Source: Solen grandis (Eukaryota > Mollusca > Bivalvia > Adapedonta > Solenidae). From it: DNA of 64,000 nt. The notes under the pieces were generated by a model, which was not told the DNA's origin, searched no databases, and saw only the letters and a program-made list of their open reading frames with translations. The stretch covers positions 13,177,193 through 13,241,192 of the forward strand of contig CM037795.1 of the NCBI GenBank assembly GCA_021229015.1, in the 5' to 3' direction. This document shows, in pieces, positions 1-11,368 of this stretch. A program made the position numbers and the translations under genes. Every line of letters starts with the position of its first letter. The stretch's first letter is position 1.

Positions 1-829
1 GTGTATTTTCTTTATTTAATTTTTCTTTTTTTTAATGCTGTTAGCCATGAAATTTTGATAACACCTAAAAAATCTGTCCTGTACAATTTAGAATTATCAT
101 ACTTTTTATGAAAAAGGCTGTAACTGACTAGAAAATTCGATTTTTCTTTCATAGCTAGAAAATCTGCTGTTTTTGTGTACAAATTAATACATCTCACCTT
201 GTTTGTATCATGTCGCCAGATATTTCACTAATAAATGAACTTATCATGCTGAGTTATGATTTTTCCTCTGGTTATGCTTCTAGCTTGTACAGCTTGTTTC
301 TTTCTGCTTTAGCTGCCTATAATATTTCTAGCTTTACTTAATTACTCTTCCCATTGACAAATCAGCAGCAACCTTCCTTTGCTCCTGGCATTATATTCTT
401 TCTCCAATACTTTCACGATGTCTGCATATAGCAATTCTTTGTATAGAGGTGTGGTGTTTTGTTGTAAAATGTTATGATTCTAGTGTTTTTGTTTTTTTTA
501 GTGATCCACATAAAAATAAAAATTATAGATTTTCAAAGCATTTTATGACCCTTTGATACAATAGAGGTGAAACATAACACCTGGTCACGAGTAAATGACC
601 AGTTCAGTAAATTGTATTTATATTGTAACTGGTTTGGACGTTTCGGTAAAATGAATTTTAATAGTGTTTACCTACAATATGTATATCACACCTAAACGCA
701 TGTGTGAAAGTAGATTTTTTATGCTTAATGTATCATTAACATAAACAAAAAAAATTTCCTAATACACTTATTTAGTCTCGTAAATTTTCGTACGAGACTA
801 AATAAATTCAGCAGAACCTTTGTATTTTT

Positions 830-1748
830 AGCTCACCTGAGCATAGCTCAGGGTGAGCTTTTGGGATACTTGATTGTCCGTCGGCCGTCGTCCGTCGTCC
901 GTCGTCAGTCGTCCGTCGTCCGTCAACAATTTTGATGTTTACACACTAGAGGCCACAGTTTTGATCCAATCTTCCTCAAACTTGGTCAGAATGTTTGTCT
1001 TGATGATATCTTGAACCCTTTCGAAAATGGGTCAGGTTGGATCAAAAAGTAGGTCAGTAGGTCAAATCTTAGAAAAATCTTGTCGTCCATCAACAATTTT
1101 GATGTTTACACACTAGAGGCCACAATTTTAATCCAATCTTCCTCAAACTTGGTCAGAATGTTTGTCTTGATGATATCTTGAACCCTTTCGAAAATGGGTC
1201 AGGTTGGATCAAAAAGTAGGTCAGTAGGTCAAATCTTAGAAGAAATCTTGTTTACACACTAGAGGCCACAATTTTGATCCAATCTTCCTCAAACTTGGTC
1301 AGAATGTTTGTCTTGATGATATCTTGAACCCTTTCGAAAATGGGTCAGGTTGGATCAAAAAGTAGGTCAGTAGGTCAAATCTTAGAAAAATCTTGTCGTC
1401 CGTCAACAATTTTGATGTTTACACACTAGAGGCCACACTTTTGATCCAATCTTCCTCAAACTTGGTCAGAATGTTTGTCTTGATGATATCTTTAGCCCTT
1501 TCGAAAATGGGCAGGGCCAGACCGAAAAGTAGGTCAATAGGTCAAATCTTAGAAAAATCTTGTTTTTGCAATCTTCCTCAAACTTGGTCAGAATGTTTGT
1601 CATGATGATATGTTTTGTGGATGGGGTCAGAAAATTCCTGAACATTGTTTCACCTCATCATCTTAATTCTGAAGCAATCTGTTTTGTACAGGCAATGAAT
1701 GATACTTTTCTCAGGTGAGCGATCTAGGGCCATCTTGGCCCTCTTGTT
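830..1748 (+). mobile_element. Non-autonomous element with GCTCACCTGAG/CTCAGGTGAGC ends and internal tandem repeats
   Basis: It begins with a small palindrome GCTCACCTGAGC...GGTGAGC and ends with CTCAGGTGAGC, GATCTAGGGCCAT and a GGCCCTCTTGTTTTT end. A GTC-CGT simple repeat (about 887-925) and a tandem array fill the middle. A related, more diverged copy lies in reverse orientation at 9101-9664. It interrupts the left arm of the surrounding palindrome and is therefore the younger insertion. It codes for nothing visible. Confidence 0.7.
926..1600. repeat. Tandem repeat, about 147-167 base units, four copies
   Basis: The word TTTACACACTAGAGGCCAC recurs at about 937, 1104, 1251 and 1417, followed each time by TTCCTCAAACTTGGTCAGAA and CCTTTCGAAAATGG. 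Spacings are 167, 147 and 166 bases. The open frame at 1393-1605 is only a by-product of the array. Confidence 0.9.
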
Positions 1749-2999
1749 TTTATTCATGTAATATGTAAATTCAATAAAACAGTAAAAAGTTTATATATTG
1801 GTCAATTTTATAAACATAAATTTACTGCAATGGCTGATACTTAGAAAATTGACCAATATATAAACTTTTTACTGTTTTAATGAATTTACATATTACATGA
1901 ATAAAAAAAATACAAAAAAAAAGTTTAAGAAAAACTTTCTTTTTCTTCCTCTTCACACATCTTTCTCTCTCTGTCGCAAAATTAAATTTCATGAATGCCT
2001 ATATTAATGATATTTTTGTATAAACAATCTATTTTCACAAAGTTGTGATACACATATCATAGGTACACACAATAATAATCATTTTACCGAAACGTCCAAG
2101 CCAATTACTATATAAAATCAATTTACCAAACTGGTCATTTATCAAAATGTCTGGAAATTGTCATGAGCAATAGAAATATCTTGTGTATAGTTGGCAGTCA
2201 TGTATAATGCACAACCTAATCAAAGGAATAGTAAAGTGATGACAGTATTTTTTAGGATAGTGAGTCATAAAAGTACTTAAAGGGATTATCACCTGTTATT
2301 TAGATAAACCTGATGACATCAGGCTGGATCATTGAAAGATGGCATTTATATGTCTGAATGATTTCTCCATGTCAAGAGATACTGATGTGTAGCAAACAGG
2401 ACAAAACCTGATCAGCCCATAGGTTTCTCTCAGGCTGATCTTGATTTGTTCTGGTTGGTGTCATAGTAGAGGATGAAGCAAAAACTGAAGACATATATCA
2501 AGCATTACAAGTTGACTGTTCTTGTCAAAATTAGAAATTACCCAAATTAGTTAAATATTTTGGAAACAAGTTAAGGAAGCACACACAAGTGTACAGTACT
2601 ATACATTATAACCCATGGTCTCCAAATGTCTCATTTATTGAATACAGTAAAACTGGGATAATCAGAGAACAGACTTAGAAAATGAATTCTCGGATAAAAA
2701 CTGATGTATTTCCCTCTGAAGTTTATAATTCTCCCTGACTGTTTCTCTAGAGTGGCAAAGTAGTCAACACATCCTTTAAATTGGCCACAGTACTTGGATT
2801 ATTGCAGTTTTACTGTATAAACTTAAATATCAAAGTTTAGTTGAATTAATTCAGTTAAAATAAATTATCACACATCAAAATTATGAATGTATCACTGCAA
2901 CATGATTTATAACAGGGAATGAAATGACTTATTTAATTCATAGATTTTTTATTCATTTATTTTTTTTTTATTATTTTTTTTTTATAAAATGTTAGATGT

Positions 3000-3243
3000 T
3001 AGATCTGTTTGGGTATTAATTAGTATTTATGGATGGATGATATTTCAATGCATAGTTCTCTAGATCTGTTGGGGTATTAATTAGTATTTATGGATGGAGG
3101 ATATTTCAATGCATAGTTGTCTTGATCTGTTGGGGTATTAATTAGTATTTATGGATGGAGGATATTTCAATGCATAGTTGTCTAGATCTGTTGGGGTATT
3201 AATTAGTATTTATGGATGGAGGATATTTCAGTGCATAGTTGTC
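3000..3243. repeat. 61-base minisatellite, four copies
   Basis: Four nearly identical units, each starting TAGATCTGTTGGGGTATT and ending in TTCAATGCATAGTTGTC, run head to tail with only a few substitutions between them. No reading frame is implied. Confidence 0.95.
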
Positions 3244-3686
3244 TAGATTCCCCTCACCTATACACAAACACATTCAGTAGCCACACCATAATAGACAGGA
3301 ATTAGAATAGCTCCTTTTTCCACATTTTCATCCCTTTCCTCTTGTAGACATTCATATTGCCTCCCCTTAACAAAATTACTGCTATTTACCTCCCTTGCAT
3401 GCATTCATATACTAGCTAGCATTTATATTAACTCTGCACATGCTAGCCCTAATATTCCTGCAAACAGCCTCTAACTTAACACACATGAACGGAAGATGGG
3501 GTTGCAGTCAGGCAAACATACGTAGCAGGTCAGTACCGCAACACACTGTATGTGTTTTTTCCCTTTGTTGAAATAAATTCGAGTACCAACATCTTACGAA
3601 TGTGTGGACCAAATCCTTGAATTTTCCCAATTTTAGAGAACATGTATATAAACTCCTGTCAGTGTTCTTAAACACATATGTTGTAC

Positions 3687-3835
3687 TTAACTCATTACCT
3701 CATACAGACCAATTTTGACACATAGGCAAACAGAGCAGACCCAGATCTCTGGGGTCTCCTCGTATGATATTGTAGCTCAAACTGGATACAGTCTGCATGG
3801 CAAATACATGGGCTTCACCTCATCAACCTCGTTGT
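3687..3835 (+). mobile_element. Diverged MITE family B copy
   Basis: It shares several blocks in the same order with the better copy at 14591-14806: a TTAACTCATTACCTCAT start, GCAAACAGAGCAGACCCAGAT, GGGTCTCCTC and ACAGTCTGCATGGCAAATA. The right end is not clear. Confidence 0.55.
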
Positions 3836-5058
3836 CTATACTTTTTACTGAGATGGAAGATTCTAAAATATGAATAAGTCTTTTATGAAAAAGATAAACA
3901 GTTATTCTGGGTAATTAATCACTTTCTTTATTAAAAACATAATTGTAGTCACCAAAATAAATAAAGATGTTATAAAATATTTGAAAATAAATATCTCCTG
4001 AATTTGAGAGGAAATATAGATTCCAAGTTTTGGAGAAAATATAGATTTATGAGATTGATGAATTAGGGCTCAACAGATAAATGAATGTGAGAACGGCCAT
4101 ACATCATGGCTCAGTTTGTAAATCGAGGGATGATTGCCAAACTTCTCAATCTTCATATATTTCTATATGCATTTTGAAAAGTTTCATGGTTGGCCCTCAA
4201 AATGAAGAAAGTAATTTTGGTATTGTAGTGTGAGCAATATAGGATATTGCAGTGACAGCCATTAAGATGCCAAACATTTGTGTTAAATGGAATCATCCTC
4301 TGTGATAAAAAATTACAAATAATAAATTTGATATAGATTATTATTATTAACATTTTCATTGTATATGACTTAATTGAGACACCACATGATCAGAAGGTTT
4401 ATCTAATCCCAGTGTAAACTAGAAAGGTCAATTGTTTTTAGGTTTATACATTATTGTGTTGGGTCCTATACCCCTTCTCTGGAAATACAACAATGTGTAC
4501 CATTTTACAACATACCTCTCAGTTTTGTCATAGATTTGGATAAGCAATCAAACAGTATAAAATGTGTTAATGCTTTAATTATCTCACAAGTTGTTGTGGC
4601 CTGTATTTCACAAAACCTATCTCAAACTCAAATGTTCCATTTACACTTAAAATTTGTTTGACCTAGAAATCAGTTAACTCTTGATGTAAAGAACAGTAAT
4701 GTTGCATGCATGCTACATGTATTATTAAAATGGACTTTCTTTAGTGCCTTCAATATGCCATATTTGTGGTAAAACTGAAATTGATATCTTTGAGAACTTG
4801 AGAGTTTTGTGAAACACTGGCCTTGTGTGAGTCTGGTTGCCAAGGTTATTTTTAAAATTGTCTTCATATGGTTAAGGGTTTAAGAAAAATCTAAACATGA
4901 AGGTCATTATAGCTTTTGTCCCAACATTCCTATTAATTAATTATACTTCAAATATGTCTTTAGGTATATTTTATCCAAACAGAACATTGACATTTAAGTA
5001 TAATTTGATATTTATGTGATAAGCATTCACATGGTATTTTTTATTGGCTCTTTTTCAG
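3836..5058. other. AT-rich noncoding, probable intron of the left-hand gene
   Basis: No splice-bounded coding exon or clear repeat is visible. Short open frames here lack recognisable domains and codon structure. If the terminal exon at 5059 is real, this is the 3' part of the intron before it. Confidence 0.4.
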
Positions 5059-5151
5059 ATCCAAATGTTTCTAGAGGACCTACGTGACATTGTGAGAGAC
5101 CTCAAGAAACAAGAGACCCTGACGACTTCTGTGGTCCCATCTTCCAGCTAA
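5059..5151 (+). CDS. Terminal coding exon, copy 1, of an unidentified gene
   Basis: A TTTTTCAG acceptor opens a phase-0 exon of 30 codons plus TAA, starting IQMFLEDLRDIVRDLKKQE and ending in a Ser-rich tail (SSS). The first half is predicted amphipathic or coiled-coil-like. A homologous exon follows at 6626-6721 with the same start phase and its own stop, so the two look like alternative C-terminal exons of one gene whose body lies left of the window. I do not recognise the family. The start is set by the acceptor and the shared first codons. Confidence 0.6.
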   Translation: MQMFLEDLRDIVRDLKKQETLTTSVVPSSS

Positions 5152-6284
5152 CCTCCTGTAGTCACATCTAGTCACCTGAAACAAATCTCAACATTATTGA
5201 CTCATTTTGTCTTTTTTTTTTTTTCATACTGTAATTGGATGAAACATTTTAAGTATATTGTATATGTTATTAATAATGAATTGGTTAAAATGAAAAATAA
5301 TGAATGTGTAATTGTTTTTGTTTGTTGCATTTGTTACATTTATGTAAATTGAGCAGAATATTTTTTTTGTCTGTTGATCTTCACAACTTCTTAGTGCTAT
5401 GTAATTAATGCAGAAAAAAAACTTCGTCAAATGTTGTTTGTTAATCAGAACAAAACAAAAAAAGTTAGTGTCTGACAATCTTTTCCTATAAAACCACAAT
5501 GCTTTTACAACAGTTGAATTACTTGAACATGTATATTGGTTGAAACACTAATATTAACTTATTACATTTACAAGTAAACTATATTAGTTTACATAAAATG
5601 CCATTTATACAGAAAATTGCTAAGCCAAAACTTATTTAATTTTATATTTTTTTCAAAGAAATGTTTATTATTATTTAAAAAAAATATAAAGGTCATTTTA
5701 TATATAGGTCATTTCAATGTCATGATAGTCAAAGAACTTTGCATCAATTACTTTAATATGTGACTCTTCAAGATCAGGCCCTGAGGTTATAAACATTTTT
5801 CGTGCTCAAATCGGGTTTGTGCTCAAAGTTAAATTGTTCTAGTCAGTTAAGTTTTTCATATTTTACTATACTTTCTCTGTTCCACAGTTAGCCCCTACTA
5901 CAATTTACATAAATTCACTATCAAAGTTACTCAGTTTGTTTTGATATACATAAAATAAGCAAACCAAGTTTCAGTCTCATACTGGGTTGAGCTTGAAAAA
6001 GTTTTATAACCTTGGGGCCTGGCCAATATATCATGGCCAAAATTATTTAAAATTTTGAAAAGTTAAGGTTATTTTTATACTCATTCTTTTAAATGTATGT
6101 TTAAAGTGGCATGTACATCTTAAGAAATTACTGCTCAGAATAGAATGAACCATAATCAAAAGAGTTATATCTTTTATTTCTTAAATATACATTTTTAGTA
6201 ACCCCATAGATATATATACATGTACAATTGGGTAAATCTGCATTTGCGCACATGCAAATACGTTTTTTTTTTTTTGTATAGAGA

Positions 6285-6290
6285 AATAAA
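6285..6290 (+). promoter_or_regulatory. Candidate polyadenylation signal AATAAA
   Basis: A canonical hexamer lies about 1.1 kb after the first terminal exon and before the second one. It would serve transcripts that end with copy 1. AATAAA is common by chance in such AT-rich DNA. Confidence 0.25.
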
Positions 6291-6625
6291 AAGTATGCCT
6301 AACTTCTATTTATTCAGTATAAAACTTAAGTTTTACCCTATAATATTTAATGTTATCTAGAATCTTTTCAAGGAGTTTGAAACCAGATCAGCCTTCAAAT
6401 ATCTTGCAAGCTGATCAGGTTTTACTCTGTTATTCATCAATATGAATATTGTGATAAGAAGTGGAAACTGAAAAAAAACATTTTTAGATTCTGTACTACT
6501 TTTTATCTGAATTGCCTTTTCATTTGTTTGAATGAAGTGAAATGGCTTGTTCTAATGGTCCAGGTCAATTACTAATCTCTCTATTCTATATATTCATACT
6601 TTTGCACCATTGCCCCATATTTCAG

Positions 6626-6721
6626 ATCCAGATGTTTATCCAGGATTTGACCACAATCACAAATGAAATAAAGAGGATGGAGCTGTCTGGGACTTCAATC
6701 ATTCCCCCTTCATCAAGTTGA
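6626..6721 (+). CDS. Terminal coding exon, copy 2, of the same unidentified gene
   Basis: The ATTTCAG acceptor is followed by 31 codons and TGA. The translation starts IQMFIQDLTTITNEIKRME and ends PPSSS. It shares IQMF, a DL pair, a lysine, TS, a proline and the terminal SSS with the exon at 5059-5151, and has the same start phase 0. It is probably a tandem exon duplication giving two alternative C termini. No matching upstream coding exon was found in the window. Confidence 0.6.
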   Translation: MQMFIQDLTTITNEIKRMELSGTSIIPPSSS

Positions 6722-8110
6722 ATGTCTTCACTGTCGTTGCTTATTCTGATTGGTTACCTGTATTTCTTAAAGGTGTGCAAACAGAAATGTTGAACATTGA
6801 GGAAAACATAACATATGTCAGCTAAAGAATCACAAATAGTTTCTCATACGGCTGACAGTTAAGTGCCTTAAAGGGTTAACATGAACACATTTTAATGAGC
6901 ACTTCCTTAAACAGGTCATGAAAATTTACCAAGAATCTTAAAAGGAATGACATGGTACTGGTATAGGTTTCCCCATGTTATATATATATGTAACTATACA
7001 TTTGAAAGGTGTTAAGGTGTTATAAGAATGATATTTCAAGTGTGTTAATCCAGCTGTGCCTATATAGGGAAATCATCTGTCATTGTTAGACCCCCATCTG
7101 AAAAACTCTGATTGCATGGTGTGAGGAATATCTGTGTAGAACAAAAATGCATTTGGACGTGTTAAACCCATGTAACATCTACTTACTGGCATATGCTGTA
7201 TTAAGTAATCACAGCAGTTAACTTTCTGTCGTATATTTTTTTTTTTTTATCAGGTGTTATAAATAGGTAATCTCATAGTCAAAATTTTGTCATTTCAAAT
7301 TTGTTTGTGCACCTTTAATGTTTGGTTTGAATGGCAATGGGAAATGCATGAACAGTAAGGGTGAAATTTATATGGATAGGTGTTACTGTAAAGTAAGTGA
7401 GAGAGAAACACATTAATTTTTTTAATTGCATGACATACTTGATATAAAGCAATCTTTTACATAAATAACAATTAATTATATAATTTACTAGTTACAAACT
7501 AAGTACTTAATACATGCAAAGATTATGGTTGATGGTAATTGTAAAATATGTTATATATCATTAGAATGTTACATTAGTTAACAAAGTAATTAACATTCAA
7601 ATTAAGTGCAATGGTATGATTTTTACCGTATAAGAAATTTAGACAATATTTTTTTTTCAAGAAACTTATTTTCAATTAGGTACCAATTTCAATTAAACTA
7701 TTTTGTTTTCTTTTTCCTTCTGTTTTTCATTAAGGAAATGATTTTTCCATTCAGTCAAATTTCAGGGTTAGTTTCTTTGATGTTTTCAAGGTAAATATTT
7801 TCTAGTTTGTATTCTCTTGTACAGAAGGATAAACATTTTTATAAATTGTTGAATTTACAGATTGTATTACAAAGTGGTACTTGTCATATATATGCACATA
7901 CCTGGATGTATTATTGAAAGACTTGTTCATATATTGACAATGATGTTATAATATACATATGAATTTAACCCATGAAGTTGAGTCTGATTTTTTTTCCAAA
8001 CAAAAACTGAACAATATCCGACACACCAAACACTGTGAAGTGGATACATTTCTATCGTACCCAATGTATCCTCCTAATCTCAGTCATAGCCAAATATACT
8101 CAAGTGAAAG
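6722..8110. other. AT-rich noncoding DNA
   Basis: Probable 3' untranslated or intergenic sequence after the second terminal exon. No exon with splice support, RNA gene or well-defined repeat was seen. Open frames at 7606-7794 and 7959-8252 have low-complexity or SINE-derived content. Confidence 0.4.
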
Positions 8111-8111
8111 A

Positions 8112-8362
8112 CCGGTCACGGTGATTAAGTGTTTAGGGCATCGGCTCCGTAACTGGGAGGTCGTGGGTAAGATCCCAGCACTGGTATACCTTCCTTGCTT
8201 GGTATTCAGCATAATAAGGGTAGTTTATCCCAGTGCCAGAACGCGGTATTAGGTCACATGTCTATGGCGGGATAGCATTACAACCTCTCATGTAGCTAGT
8301 TTCCAAATGACTGAAATGCTGTTGCTGGGAGTTAAGTAAACACAATCCAAGCAACGAAACTT
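8112..8362 (+). mobile_element. SINE family 1, diverged copy
   Basis: A tRNA-like head (GTGTTTAGGGCATCGGCTCC, then a GGGAGGTCGTGGGTA box-B-like stretch) is followed by the family body: CCTTGCTTGGTATTCAGC, GGTCACATGTCTATGGCG and TCCAAATGACTGAAATGCTG. It aligns in order with the best copy at 11067-11368. The degenerate B box suggests it is inactive. Confidence 0.75.
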
Positions 8363-9100
8363 GACACAGGATGAGGTGTCCATTGTCACAAAGGCTGCCT
8401 ATTCATGTATGGTTAAATGTCTGATGTTGTTTCCGTGTAGGCCATTGTTGTGAAATTTCTGATACAATTCTATTTATTAGATATGTTTTTCTTCCGATGC
8501 TGATACCTACTGTTTGTTGTCTCACATTGATGGGATATTTTTTATTTACACGTACTGTTCGTATCAGAGAAAAACATTCAAGAGGTGCGAGATTGGACTG
8601 GTTTAAGCACCCCATTCGGTTCTTTTTGAAGACTGACCATTCCAAGCATTCACATATCATTCACAGCCATTATTTGGTGGGATGTGTGTTCTTTTCCTCT
8701 TTACTCTTAATATAATAGCAAATCCCGGGGATGGGGGTGGGGGTCATGATCCCTAAACCCCCTTCTGGATCCTCGCATGCCATGGCGGTAACTTTGCATT
8801 TCTATATTTTATGAAATGTACTGTCTCTTTTTTCCCCTTTAATATACATCTTCTTTTGGTGTTAGTTCATTTTAAATGTATGTGGGTTTTCTCATATGAC
8901 TCATTGTCCTTCGATCCCTATTCCGTTGTATTGCGATGAATGGGACATGGTCGTGTTAACTATAAACGGGAAAATGCGGGGTTATTCATCATATACGTTT
9001 TCATATTCAAGCCCACAGTTCAGTCACTTTTTTGACCTGCTGGCCCATAAATGTATATAATACACGCAGACATATATCTCTTTCACGGTCAAACACTCAG

Positions 9101-9664
9101 AAAACAAGAGGGCCATGAAGGTCCGAGATCGCTCATCTGAGAGCAAGGTGGTGGCCATGTTTTTGTCTACAAATCCAAAAGTATTTAGCAATCTTGGTAG
9201 ATAATGACCCAAAGAACACCTGTGTCAAGTTACTTTGAAATCCAGCCTGTATTTTTGGACAAGAATATTTTTAAGTTTTATATTTTATGCATAAAAGAAA
9301 AGGACTCCGTCCTTTTGCGGCCATACTTTTCTACGGATTCGAAAATATTTTGTAGTCTTTGTCGGAAGTAACCCAATGAACATTTGTGCCAAATGCTAGA
9401 TTACCAAAATCCATCAAATACTTTTGGACAATAATTTTTTTTGAAGTTTTCACATTTCTCCCCTTTTTGGATGTCATGGCAACCAGATTTCTGCATAAAA
9501 TTAATTTCTGAATAACATTTGAAAAGGACTACTCAAGGAACATTCCTGGTAAGTTTTATGAAAATTTGCCACGTTGTTTAGGAGGTGTTTTAAGACAACT
9601 GTTGACGACGGACGTCGGACCTTCATCGATCACAATAGCTCACCTTTGAACGGTGAGCTAAAAA
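9101..9664 (-). mobile_element. Reverse-oriented copy of the GCTCACC...GGTGAGC element family
   Basis: The left end reads AAAACAAGAGGGCCATGAAG followed by GATCGCTCATCTGAG, the reverse complement of the right end of the element at 830-1748. The right end has AGCTCACC and GGTGAGCTAAAAA. The interior includes a GACGACGGACGTCGGACC stretch like the CGT-rich part of the other copy. No coding capacity is seen. Confidence 0.65.
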
Positions 9665-10261
9665 CTGCACACATACATGTAAAATATATTACCCCCGTAC
9701 ATTTCAAGTATATTACACTGTATATTGGTAATTCACAGTTTTCTGACATTGAAAATTAGTTTCCGTACCAACTTAAGTTTATTTTTTATCCTATTCACTT
9801 GAAACAAAAAGATTTGATTATCATTATACGTTTCCATGGTGACTTACGATTGTGAATACGGAATATTTTGATATTGATTACAAGTTAGTAAGAAAACCGA
9901 CCCTACTTATTAGATAAAAATATAATTCTATGGTTGCATACGAGCTTGTGGAATGACCTTGTACATCGCATCTATACATGTACATTATTTATAGGTGTGC
10001 GTTATTCACATTATGCTAGTAAGAAATAATAAAACAAGCAAGTTAATTCTATTTGTCAATTTCAAAGAAGATATTATTATTCCAGTCACAAATTACCCAT
10101 TTTTACATTTTCATAAGGGCAATACACAAAACCATCCATAAAAAAATGTATGTTTGCAGTGTCCTAAATGTTTCATTTTAAGCCCTTTATTAAGATAGTA
10201 AGGTAACTATATATGCCATTTTAGTATTTTATTTTAATTCTTTGTGAAACAAGAATGGTAT

Positions 10262-10445
10262 TTTAGTCCTATATCCCGTGGGTTCGAGTCCTGGCAGGGT
10301 CATTCGGATTTTCACGTGGGGAGCCTTACAGCTGGCTTGCGGTAGGTCGGTGGTTCTACCTGGATGCCTAAGTGCATTTGGGGTCTTCCTCCACCTGTAA
10401 TTATATGACTAAAATACTGTCGCAGCGACAGGTAACACAAATCAA
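10262..10445 (+). mobile_element. SINE family 2, 5'-truncated copy
   Basis: It starts at the B box (GTGGGTTCGAGTCCTGGCAG) and continues with CAGCTGGCTTGCGGTAGGTC, a GGGGTCTTCCTCC block and ATACTGTCGCAGCGACAGGT. The order and sequence match the full copy at 45838-46085. Confidence 0.8.
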
Positions 10446-10619
10446 AATCATCTGGTCTTATATAAGATCATTAAGTACAGATATTGTCAAACTCGTGGCA
10501 CTAACAGTGTGGAGCATACAACTCGTAGAAGTGGCTATTTATTGTCCCATGTTTTCAAAGCCTGTCATAATTCAATAGTTGATAAAATAAGCGTAGCTTC
10601 TCTACTCGGGTGGTTGCTA

Positions 10620-10810
10620 AGTGGAGGTCGTATGTCGTCGTGGTCCAGTGGTAGTGTACCCGACTGTGGATCCAAAGGTTTTATTGGTTCGAAACAATTG
10701 GTAGGTGCAAAGATTTTTCATGACTTTCCCTGGCTCAAAGTACTCGCTCAATGCAGGAACCGTCAAGATGATAAGAACTTGTTTCCTAATTCGACATTAA
10801 TTTCATTTAG
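10620..10810 (+). mobile_element. Possible tRNA-derived SINE, third family
   Basis: The stretch TCGTGGTCCAGTGGTAGTGT resembles a tRNA A-box arm, and TTTTATTGGTTCGAAAC resembles a B box. The following body (AGTACTCGCTCAATGCAGGA) resembles nothing else clearly in the window, so family membership is uncertain. Confidence 0.35.
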
Positions 10811-11066
10811 AGTTTAAATGGTGGTTATATATATAATTTTAAGGAGGAAAAAGTGTCTGGTTGGCCTGGTCGACCATGAATTTGGACAAGAAGATGATGT
10901 GTTACCGGGGGTTAAAAGCAGTCTTTAAAAAGTAATTAAAGTATCTTACTGGGCATTATAAAACGTTGAATATTTTGAATATAAATAATCGTAATTTATA
11001 TAAGCAAATACCGGGTATTATGTGCTTGATAACTAACAAAGTAATACCTACCTTCCATCGGAAACC

Positions 11067-11368
11067 GTCCCCGGTGGACGAGTGTTTAGAGCGTCCGCCT
11101 CGGAAGCGGGAGGTCGTGGGTTCGATCCCCGCCCGCGACATACCAAAGACGTAAAAAATGGTATTGTTATAGCCCCCTTGCTTGGTGCTCAGCATATAGG
11201 TGCAGGACAGGTTGGCCCGGTGTCAGGATATGTAACTGGGTGTGGTATCATGTCACATGTCTACGGCGTGATACTGCAGTGTGACACCACTATACCTGTC
11301 TCAAGTAGACATCGTCTCCAAATGACTGAAATACTGTCGGTGGGACGTTAAACCCAACAACAACAAAA
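11067..11368 (+). mobile_element. SINE family 1, best-preserved copy (tRNA-derived)
   Basis: The head carries A- and B-box-like segments (GACGAGTGTTTAGAGCGTCC and GTGGGTTCGATCCCCGCC) like a tRNA. The body contains CCCCCTTGCTTGGTGCTCAG, GGTATCATGTCACATGTCTA and CTCCAAATGACTGAAATACT. The end is GACGTTAAACCCAACAACAA, a simple AAC tail typical of SINEs. At least ten related copies or fragments lie in this window, in both orientations. It is RNA polymerase III type and not a functional tRNA, because the acceptor stem is not closed. Confidence 0.88.

Larger units (their letters stand above)
592..2140. mobile_element. Large imperfect palindrome (fold-back element) interrupted by a second element
   Basis: The left part (592-830 plus 1747-1809) matches the reverse complement of the right part (1845-2140). 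The outer arms share the word GGACGTTTCGGTAAAATG (about 637-654, reverse complement near 2079-2096). The inner arms of about 62 bases (1747-1809 and 1845-1908) differ at about one position and flank a spacer of about 35 bases. The left arm is split by an unrelated element at about 830-1748. It is probably a non-autonomous fold-back DNA element. No transposase is visible. Confidence 0.8.

Noticed and set aside
11067..11150. tRNA gene in the head of SINE family 1
   Set aside because: A and B boxes are good, but the acceptor stem is not paired and the same head is present in many diverged copies.
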